From NCBI GenBank assembly GCA_027924585.1, contig BSBM01001067.1, forward strand, positions 4,858,501 through 4,922,500: a stretch of DNA of 64,000 bases, written 5' to 3'. Made by a program: the position numbers and the translations under genes. Origin of the DNA: Larix kaempferi (lineage: Eukaryota; Streptophyta; Pinopsida; Pinales; Pinaceae). Under the pieces are notes generated by a model. The model saw nothing but the letters and a program-made list of their open reading frames with translations, was not told the origin of the DNA and searched no databases. This document shows positions 56,380 through 64,000 of the stretch, in pieces (the stretch's first letter is position 1; every line of letters starts with the position of its first letter).

Positions 56380-57631
56380 TGCTCGATCATTTCAGCATGA
56401 GACTATGTTCAGTCTTGTCGCCCTCTTACACCGACTTTAAAGCTTTGCGACCTGGTAAAGAGGCGTGATCGATACCCATACTTGGCCTATCTCTCTTCAG
56501 AGGCCATCGCCTCAGCCAACCCTTCGGGTCGCTCTAGATGTTGGTTTGCAGGTGTTGTGGATCTTTTAGCATTTGTCAGCATTGCGATGGACCGACTTCC
56601 TCCTTTTGGGTATTCCTTGAATGCACCTAGTTGCCTCTTCCCTACTAAACAGGAGCTAAACAGAATCACCAAAGATGACATTGACAGACAATTTGTGCAT
56701 GTCACTTGGATCAACCCTTCGGGGGGGTTATGTCCCAAGATGGCATTCTACGCTACACACTTCTTGGATTTGAGGGACAGTCTCATTGTTCGGCCCCCCT
56801 TACATATTCTGCCATTGGGCGCATGCTCTTCATGTTCCTTTAGGCCAGTTTAGAGTGGGCTCTCACCGTCTCCGAGTACAAACAGATCACCAACTCGATC
56901 GGTCAAATAGGATCTACCAGGTATGTTACCTTCGAGAGGTTGAGACCGAGGAACACTTCATCTTTCGATATCCTATTTACTACGAGATCCACGGGTGATT
57001 TCATTGTCTTTTCAAGGACCTTCTTCTTAGGGAGCTCCAGACTTTGTCTAGATTTTTCAGATACCCTGATCAAAGATGTCTAGCCTTATACTTGTAGGAG
57101 GCCCCACGACTTCGCTCCTTCACTCTTCAGCAACATTCTTAGTCGAGACCAAGCTCCGTTCAGTATATCGATTCCTTCTTTCCAGTGCTTACTTCCTCTA
57201 GGGGCACCAAGAGAAAGACAGAGAATTGCACAGACCTCAACCGCTTAGTTATGACACAACAAACACCTCTACCTCCGCCCAACACCAATGACAGGGTCAA
57301 TCTCGACCCCATCGCGACAGACACACGACTTCTTCTAGGTTGCAGCATCAAGTACCCTCCTTCAAGCAGTGGTGTACTTATCATTGCAGTTCTTCTCCTA
57401 ACTCTTCCTCCAGACAAAGTACTCTCGTTTGTTTCCCTCAGTCGACCTCGTATGGTAGGAGAGATACTCCCAGTGTTTCCAGCACTTCTAGTAGCCAATG
57501 AGAGTTCCTTCACCATCTTTGCGTCACAGTTCTTGGATCCACTCTCCTTCCTTGGATCAATTCTCTTCATATCTCCCCTTGTATATACTCTTCTCCCAGA
57601 TCAACTCTCCATTTATAGTACTAGGGTTTGA
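56380..57631 (+). pseudogene. LINE C-terminal region with zinc-knuckle remnant
   Basis: The trace GQFRVGSHRLRVQTDHQLDRSNRIYQVCYLREVETEEHFIFRYPIYYEIHG (about 56840-56995) matches the C-terminal zinc-binding region of plant LINEs. The usual CQXC-X-EEHF-F-CP pattern has lost two cysteines (YQVC and FRYP). Downstream RFFRYPDQRCLALYL and SSRGTKRKTENC follow. An open frame continues from 57185 to 57631 without recognisable domains. Upstream, 56380-56830 reads in broken frames (THTWPISLQRPS). This is probably the 3' part of the LINE at 50320-52245, split from it by R1 and copia F; the connection is inferred from order and orientation. Confidence 0.65.
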
Positions 57632-58036
57632 TTTGAGTTATGCTTTTTACCTTTTATAAGAGCTACTGTTATGCTGCCACTTGGTATTTTCTGAGGGTAC
57701 AACACTCAGAAAATTATCTTATCTCTTGTACTCCGAGAGTCCTACCTCTTTTCAACACTCATTTATCAAATGCCTAGATCAATATCGTGTCTCTCCAAAG
57801 AATGAGCAATTCATTGGTGGAATTTCCTTAGGAGTTCAGTAGTTCTATGATGATGGTTGGGTCTTTATATACTTATACACACTTGTATTTGAGTTGGATC
57901 ATCTCATGACTCATACCCACTCTAGTTTATATTTTCTTTCAGCTACAACTATATATCTATTGGGTTGGGTATGCCCACTCCTCCTCCTCTACTTTAACAT
58001 CCCTATTCATGTCCCTATGCAAAGGTTAAAGGGGGG
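57632..58036. other. Region between the LINE end and an LTR-like block
   Basis: It contains CACACTTGTATTTGAGTTGG, CATACCCACTC and TTTCAGCTACAACTA words shared with 49895-50300. It ends in a purine-rich tract GTTAAAGGGGGG (58025-58036). No gene was recognised. Confidence 0.45.
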
Positions 58037-58528
58037 CGTTGGAATGATGGTAATCTTTACATGTAGTCGTTTATGGCTAAGTGCCCTCTTTATTGTTTTT
58101 TCTATATTTGACTAGGTCACCTGAGTCACCCTCTTGTGGTGTGTGCCCTTGTTTGTGGACCCATAACCCCCTCTAGAAGGCATGCCTCTCTTCTTGAAGG
58201 TATATTTCACTTTAGTCATGTATAAATACACGACTCAAGCTCTCATATTAATCATCTCATCATACTAATTCATAGTGATTGATTCTTGAACCTACAAGCA
58301 CCATATCTTGTGTTTCTTTTGTTCATGGGTTCATCTTCTCATCTCTTTATGATGTGCTTAATGTTCATGCTAATTTAGGGTTTATTGGTTGTTCAATTCA
58401 ATCATTCTATCTCTCTTGTGCTCTGAACATACATGTTGAAATCCTAAACGTCTAAAACTCATTCTGTCTAGAAGTGGAGGTAAGAATTGAATTAGAATGA
58501 CGATGGGGAGCAGGCAATTATTTCAACA
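58037..58528 (+). repeat. Possible LTR
   Basis: A polypurine tract immediately precedes CGTTGGAATGATGG, which could be TGTTGG with one change. The block ends TTTCAACA, roughly its inverse. A TATA box (GTATAAATA) lies at 58220. The length of 492 bases fits a gypsy or copia LTR. No second LTR, primer site or target duplication was found. Confidence 0.35.
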
Positions 58529-59720
58529 TTCATAGTTTGTGAAAACTACATACTACAAATAGGCAATTGGTTTTATAGATTACTGCTTGACTCATAGAGT
58601 ATTAGTTCAATTGTTGTGTTGCGTTCTATGTTCTTGGTTTTGTTACTGTTTTTCACTTCCATGTTCATGAATTCAGATGTCTATTCTTCCTTGTAAGTTT
58701 AGTTTTGTTCATGAGGCATGTTTCTATTCATACTTACATTCTATTCATGTTCTTTGTTAACCCAACAATGCCTTCTAATCTATGGAGAGAAATCCCTCGT
58801 GAGCTCTAGGAATGGTAGACAAAAGAATGCTAAGGTTTTTTGTTTGTATCTTTATTGTTATAGTGAGTTTTGGCAATGAATCAAGTGAAGCTTTAAGCTT
58901 CAAGAAAGCCTTGAAATAACATTTTTGTTTAATGGATTTTATATTGACAGCCAAAAATGTATTCGAGGGTTGGTAAATTTCTCACTAATCCATCTTTTAA
59001 GCTTCCATTACCCTCTCTTCTTTGTTCAATTGAAGTGGTCCCCTCTATTTTATTAGATCAGCACTCTATATTGTTGAAGTGTTTCTAATAACCCATTGTG
59101 TCCCAAGTTCCAGCATGTCATAATGTTTATTGTACAGTGTCCTATGAATCATGATATATTTGATATTTCTAACAATAATTTCCTTTTCTCATAAAAATGT
59201 TTTATATTTTTTATAATTGTCATTTCCCAGCCATATATGGATCCTAGCATTTCACAAATCTGGTATTTGTTCCCTTCCCTGGTTTAGAGGTACTCATCCC
59301 ACATTAACTTTTATAACTCCGTAGGTTATTTATGGCAGTTTAACCATACACACAAAATAATCACCAAAAAATCAACAAAATCGCAAAAATTTGCAATTTC
59401 AACACCAAAACTAAAAATCACCCCTAAAAAATTGCAATTTTTATCAAAAAATGGGACATCAAAATTGGGAAAAATCACCTAGGCTTGAAAAAAAGACCAA
59501 TATAAACCTGAAATTTGATTTTTTGGGGGTCAACTCTGACTTTAATTTTTGTTGGAAGCCATAACTAGCAATATTAGTTACATAAATCACATAGTTGTTA
59601 TTGAAGCTGATCTAATCGGAGATGATTATATAGCTTAGTGGCAATATCTATATGTAACAAAAATAGTGATGGAAACAAGAAAATTTCAAAAAATCAATAT
59701 TACAAGCTAGTCACCATATA
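58529..59720. other. AT-rich region without genes
   Basis: No protein signature was recognised. Bases 59360-59500 are A-rich with AAAAATCACC and AAAATTGCAATTT words, resembling 11460-11520. Confidence 0.4.
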
Positions 59721-59849
59721 GAGATGCAAGCTTATGAATGTTGCCAAGATAAGATCCTAAAACTTAGAAATATGAATATTTCTGTTAGATTTTTTTTAGT
59801 AAGGAAAGGTGATTCTGCGTGTTTAGATCTTGAGGAGAAGATCTATAAC

Positions 59850-59945
59850 ATGGTTTTTATGACACATGGATTTGTGCCCATGGTTTGCCCACGGTTTTGG
59901 TGGCACATGGTTTTGTACCGATGGTTTTGTGCCCACGGTTTTGCA
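59850..59945. repeat. Short tandem repeat of CATGGTTTTGTGCCCA-like words
   Basis: Five to six degenerate units of 18-24 bases: CATGGATTTGTGCC, CATGGTTTGCCCACGG, CATGGTTTTGTACCGA, TGGTTTTGTGCCCACGG. Confidence 0.8.
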
Positions 59946-60084
59946 TGTATTGGGTGTTATAAAGAAGAAACCTACCTCATTGTTTATACACACAAGGGAT
60001 CTTCACTCGCTGTGAGATGGAGAAGGGTCTATGTGTCGTAGTGAACTTTTGCGAAGGTACGCTATAGCAGTAAGTCTTTGTATT

Positions 60085-60235
60085 TCGGTCCAGTAGTGAC
60101 CAAGAAGAATAAAATTAGTTTGTTGGTTTTCCCCAGAGGTAGTGGGGTTTCCAGGGTAAATTCTTGTGTTTCATGTGTGGCTGTGTTTCTTTTATTTTCT
60201 GCTGTGTATAGAGTGGCTAAGTATTGACCTGTCTG
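60085..60235 (+). repeat. Copia LTR end-like fragment
   Basis: GAAGAATAAAATTAGTTTGTTGGTTTTCCCC, then GTGGGGTTTCCAGGG and TTCTTGTGTTTCATGTGTGGCTGTG, reproduces the poly(A) signal, TTTTCCCC and GGGTTTTTCC order seen in the LTRs of D, E and the solo LTR. LTR borders cannot be placed. Confidence 0.4.
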
Positions 60236-60261
60236 GGATATCATTGATAGGTGATAGAACA

Positions 60262-61262
60262 ATCAACTCCATCGCCCTATACATGCAGCTGGGTATTTCT
60301 TGAACCCAAGGTATCATTATAGAGCTCCAGGGTATTTCTTGAACCTAAGGTTTGAAGAAGATCGAACTAGGGTGGTCCGAGATGGATTGTATGAGTGCCT
60401 TGAGCGCATGGTCCTAAATGAGATGGCGCAGTTGGACATACACCAACAGATATGTGCTTTGACTATAGCCACAAGTACTTTTGGCAACAATGTGGCTAAG
60501 ATTGCAAGAGATGCGGACCAACCAAGTAAACAAATCCATTGTTTTATTTAATTCAATTGTTTAAATTTTAAAATTTAAATACTTCAATTTTTGCCAAATT
60601 CACAATCTAATTTGTTGATTTAACTGTCTTTACACTTGCAACACAATGGTGGGAAGCATTTGGTAGCCAAGGTCCTCAATTGCAAAAGTTCGCAATTCGA
60701 GTCCTCAGTCAACCCTGCAGTTCTTCTGAGTGTGAGCGCAATTGGTCTGTCTTTGAGCAGATTCACACGAAGAAGAGAAACCATTTAGAGCAAAAACGGT
60801 TAAATGATCTAGTCTTTGCGCAATACAACCTCCGACTAGGGCACAACCAATTGGTGAAAAAAAGACCTGATACACATCCCATTTTGTTGGATGATATTGA
60901 TCCAACTTCAGATTGGGTAGCAGAGACTCAACCGCCAAAGTTTGACGTTGATTTTGATATTGATGAAGATGAGTTGGGTGAGGTTCATTTGGAAGCAGAT
61001 CATCTATTACCAGTACCATCATTAGTAGATGTAGGTGTAGATCCAGACATTGTAGGCACTAGTCAAAAGGGACAAAGGTGTGCACCTCTACCTCCACCTC
61101 ATGATCCTAGGCATTCAGCTAGTACTATAGCTACTGGTTGTATAAGACCTTGAGGTGTCCGAGCCTGAGCTACATGATGATGCCATTGCCTATGTCATTG
61201 CTAGTCCTGATTCTAGTTTGGGTTCTAGCAGTGGTGATGAGTTTGATGATTGTTCATGTTAA
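60262..61262 (+). pseudogene. Second hAT transposase remnant, C-terminal part
   Basis: The first segment (LNPRYHYRAPGYFLNLRFEEDRTRVVRDGLYECLERM, 60300-60545) is the region before the dimerisation domain. It contains a short duplication of GGGTATTTCTTGAACC (60290 and 60328). An AT-rich 100-base gap with a GTAAAC donor-like start may be an intron. The second segment holds the dimerisation domain (WWEAFGSQGPQLQKFAIRVLSQPCSSSECERNWSVFEQIHTKKRNHLEQKRLNDLVFAQYNLRL, about 60650-60840) with intact SSECERNWSVF. A one-base shift near 61150 leads to an acidic serine-rich tail (SSLGSSSGDEFDDCSC, stop at 61262). The BED finger and catalytic core are not seen. It belongs to a different hAT group from the element at 21229-25590. 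Confidence 0.8.
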
Positions 61263-61850
61263 TCAATGAAAAGTATGATGTATGATGTAGTGGCATCATA
61301 GCATGTTTTTTGGACTCTACAGGCCATTTAGGCCTCATTGATTATGTATTTTGTTTCACTCTTCCAGATATGTATTGCACAATAAACTTCTTGCCATTTT
61401 GATATATTCACCCTTATATGGTATATACATGAGCAGACTTTGGATATTTTGTCCCTAATCCTTTGGAATCATGGATTAGAATCTTTAAAATATTGTTTTT
61501 CTTTAAAATTTTAATATTTTATGTATTTTTGTAAACCGAGTCATTAAAATCAAATCAGCCAAGACATTACAGAGTCTGAGTCCAAGTTTTAAAACATTGG
61601 ATCCACCAGCACCAAGCACTAGTACTGATGTCCCTGGAAGATCAAGACAAAGGCCAAGGGAGGCAAATTGTGCTACTAATGATGAGGATCCCAGTTTAGG
61701 TGATGATTTGATGATGTGTTGTTATTTGTTATAACATGAGGTTTTTTAGACTCTAGAAACCATTTAGAGCCTTAATGTATTTTGTTTCAAATATGTAGCA
61801 CACTTCGAGCCATTTCTCTATGTTCACCCTCCATGGCCAAAATTTTCATA
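61263..61850 (+). repeat. hAT 3' flank with a diverged duplicate of its tail
   Basis: Bases 61200-61440 (end of transposase and its 3' UTR) align with 61613-61850. Shared words include GGTGATGATTTGATGATG-type codons, TTTTTTAGACTCTA or TTTTTTGGACTCTA, CCATTTAG, TGTATTTTGTTTCA and CCATTT-TATATTCACCCT. This suggests two hAT 3' ends in tandem. Confidence 0.65.
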
Positions 61851-61929
61851 GTTGGTGTTGAATGCTTCACATTTACATTGATGTGTGTGTGTGTATTAAG
61901 GTTTACATTGTTGTACATTAATATATATT

Positions 61930-61933
<4 letters not shown>

Positions 61934-61964
<31 letters not shown>
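61934..61964. repeat. (GT)n microsatellite
   Basis: About fifteen GT units; a shorter GT run lies at 61880-61895. Confidence 0.95.
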
Positions 61965-61966
<2 letters not shown>

Positions 61967-62821
61967 AAATTTGCATGGTGGAGGGTGGAGATCAAGAGGT
62001 CTGTTATGGAGGAGGCACCAGAGTGGTTACATGAGGAGCAGGGGTGGAGGAGGATGACCCACAACCACTGGGTGGGCAGAGGAGACTGAGAGTGAGGAGG
62101 CCAATTTGCCAGCCTCAACAGCACCTTCTACACAGAGTGAGACAACCACCAATGGTCATGTGCCTCCAGCCACAGGGCTTTTTCTATGAGATGATGAGCC
62201 ATTTCTTTGCCCGTGAAAGGGGTATAGAGGAAAGGTAGCAAGCTGCTGGATTAATCGTTGTCGATGACTCATTATGATGAGATACATTTATTATATATTT
62301 GATGTGATTTTGTATTTATTAGTCTTGAATGGACAACTATAAGGATTCAGTATCAACAATTGATGGTTGAACTTTGATTTATCCTTTGGCATCCACTACA
62401 TCATCTATGTCGGTGCTTTTCCCATTTTTATGAGCTAATGTCGTTATTTGATGTTGATGTTTGTTTGTATTTATTTTTTAAAATTTAATAAAAATAGAGA
62501 AATAAAAGAATTTAGTTTGTAATTTTTAATGCTTGCCACAGTTTGTTGATTTGCAAATATTTCTGATGCACTGATGTCTGGACCCTTTGCGATTTTTTGC
62601 CAGTACCAATTATTTCAACAATGGATTTAACCACCTAACCCCTAGCCTCCAGATTGTATTATTAATATGGTCATATGTCACTAACATATTAAGTAACTAA
62701 CTTGTATTTTCAAGATAATTCTAACATTCTGTTGTCCATAATATAAACAGTCAAAAGTTTGTTACTGTGAAACTTCAAACAAATGGAAAAAGAGAAGGTT
62801 GTTATTGGAGAGCTCTCTAAC
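61965..62821. other. Presumed 3' intron of the FAX3-like gene
   Basis: The last donor of the FAX3-like gene points leftward into this region (minus strand). No exon for the end of the protein was recognised between here and about 57000. It may be further left, or outside the window. Confidence 0.4.
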
Positions 62822-63681
62822 CAGCTTGTCCTCTCACAAAGGGAATTGATGAATCTCCCTTCTTCCAGGCCTTCAGGCTTGAAATGCTTATGGCTAAGTG
62901 TATCCCGCCTAGGATGACTCCAAAACGAACAGCAGGAATGCTTCCAGTCACAAGAAACGAAAGAAAACCCCCAAGGAAAAGAAGTGCACCTGCAGCACAT
63001 GAACAGTTACAATAACTGATTTTCTAGACAACAATAATGAGCTCTCATAGTTTGCTTGCTCAGAATGATACTTGCCGGTCTCATTCAATAATAACGAAGA
63101 TGTGTAACATTCGTTGCTTTCTCATTTCAATGATATCATATCAAACATGGTTGCTTTCTCATTTCAATAATATCATATCAAACATGGCAAGATTGTAATG
63201 CTAACTGGATAATGGAAATCATAAACCTGAACACCATAATAGGGGAAAAATTAGCACTCTTACCATATGGAATACCGAGGCAAAAGTCATGAATTTTAGA
63301 CAGGTTTTTAAGATCTTCTGGATGAACACCCAAAGCAGTTTCAGCAACATCCTTCACCGTCTCAGGAGCATTTTCCATCCAAATTGACAAATTTTCTTTT
63401 CCTTTTACACTGATGTCCTCCACAGAGGAAGCCAAAACTACTCTCATCTTTTCTGATTGTAGTTTCAACTGTTCTGTTGTATCCTTTAACACTATCTTTG
63501 CTTTTTCAGCATAGACATCATATGCTTCTTTTGAAATTCCCTGCATTCTGGAAGCTTGCTCCTGTATTCTGGAAGCTTGCTCCTTGACAGCATCCAATGT
63601 TTGCTTCCATGCTTCCTCAGATTCCTTTGCTTGTTTATCAAGCTCATTTCTTACCTTTTCCACTTCAACATCTGAGGAAGC
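62822..63681 (-). CDS. FAX3: FAX3-like plastid fatty acid export protein, partial (two exons)
   Basis: Two exons are visible on the minus strand: 63681-63264 and 62989-62822. The first begins after a CAG acceptor. It encodes a long charged helix (EVEKVRNELDKQAKESEEAWKQTLDAVKEQA), a seven-residue repeat (RIQEQAS/RMQ) and KEAYDVYAEKAKIVLKDTTEQLKLQSEKM, ending HDFCLGIPYG at a GTAAGA donor. The second continues in phase as a TMEM14 domain (LLFLGGFLSFLVTGSIPAVRFGVILGG, LAISISSLKAWKKGDSSIPFVRGQA) and ends at a GTTAGA donor. Known FAX3 proteins sit in the chloroplast inner envelope and help export fatty acids. The N-terminal transit region (beyond 64000) and the C-terminal exons are missing. FAX2 is an alternative, but the long helical N-terminus favours FAX3. 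Confidence 0.8.
63113..63186. repeat. 37-bp tandem duplication in an intron
   Basis: Two copies of a TTGCTTTCTCATTTCAAT-containing 37-base unit, differing by one base, lie within the intron between the two FAX3-like exons. Confidence 0.95.
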
Positions 63682-64000
63682 CTGCACATTTGAAGTTTAA
63701 AAAAGTAATACCAATTCAGCAAATATATGGCAAAATCTGAACCAATCAAAGAAAAGAAAAACATATCCAATAAAAACCAACAATAATAAGACAAGACTGC
63801 CTTCCATTTACCCAGTTGTGTTTCAACAATTTTCAACACATCCAAAGAAAATGCGAATCAATGCTTCCAAGTACTTCAGTGTGTTACAAATACAAAAAAG
63901 TTTCATCTGTAAATTGTTGATATGGGAGGTACTTGTAACAGGCATTTATGCTTGCACACAGTTAATCATGAATAATGCCTCTAAACAGCTTCTGCAATTT

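Noticed and set aside
59724-60041. Plus-strand frame with FMTHGFVPMV-like repeats
   Set aside because: The repetitive middle comes from the short tandem repeat at 59850-59945; no conserved domain.
61782-61967. Open frame ending in CVCVCVCV
   Set aside because: It is produced by the GT microsatellite.
63651-63845. An additional FAX3 exon encoding LDVLKIVETQL
   Set aside because: A donor-like GGTAAAT follows it, but no acceptor precedes it and the splice phase does not match the next exon.

Overview
This 64-kb window looks like nuclear DNA of a seed plant with a large, repeat-rich genome. A gymnosperm such as a conifer is my best guess, but that is inference. The only host gene I can name is partial and lies at the right edge: two minus-strand exons (62822-62989 and 63264-63681) of a plastid FATTY ACID EXPORT 3-like protein (coiled-coil region plus TMEM14 domain). 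Almost everything else is old, broken, nested transposable-element DNA. No rRNA, no convincing tRNA, no CRISPR and no prokaryotic signals were seen.

Layout. 1-6360: tandem, internally deleted Ty1/copia remnants (A and B) sharing LTR sequence, with a 583-bp foldback MITE (4598-5180) inserted in B. 6361-18640: mostly non-coding, with a decayed RNase H domain on the minus strand (7975-8349), several short tandem repeats, dispersed repeat R1 (13930-15050) and a non-autonomous hAT-like element with an 8-bp target duplication (16488-17722). 18641-21228: copia element C (a complete LTR, a primer-binding site and a broken gag), invaded by an autonomous-type hAT transposon (21229-25590). That hAT carries two separate tandem duplications, one at its left end and one inside its transposase. 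25599-29390: mostly anonymous.

29391-38330: copia element D, flanked by a perfect 5-bp target duplication. It carries a LINE reverse-transcriptase fragment in reverse orientation inside pol, and a 3,054-bp insertion inside its 3' LTR. 39009-40244: a solo copia LTR with a perfect 5-bp target duplication. 41318-42180: a hAT-like GTACCC-rich element. 42414-44050: a decayed coding-like region on the minus strand. 44930-49482: copia element E (pol and 3' LTR). 50320-57631: a LINE split into an endonuclease/reverse-transcriptase part and a zinc-knuckle C-terminal part. The two parts are separated by R1 copy 2 and copia remnant F, whose long LTR holds a cluster of perfect hairpins. 58037-58528: an LTR-like block. 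60262-61850: a second, unrelated hAT transposase remnant. 62822-64000: the FAX3-like gene.

The genes do not form a pathway. The window records successive insertions: element into element, microhomology deletions, template-switch-like captures and LTR recombination. No transposable-element gene appears intact; gag, protease, integrase, reverse transcriptase and transposase all carry stops, frameshifts or lost catalytic or zinc-binding residues. I found no clear new functional system. The most unusual structures are the doubly duplicated hAT, the reversed LINE piece in copia D, the hairpin cluster in the F LTR, and a reiterated GGCACGAATTTCGAGG-like box in three different copia LTRs.
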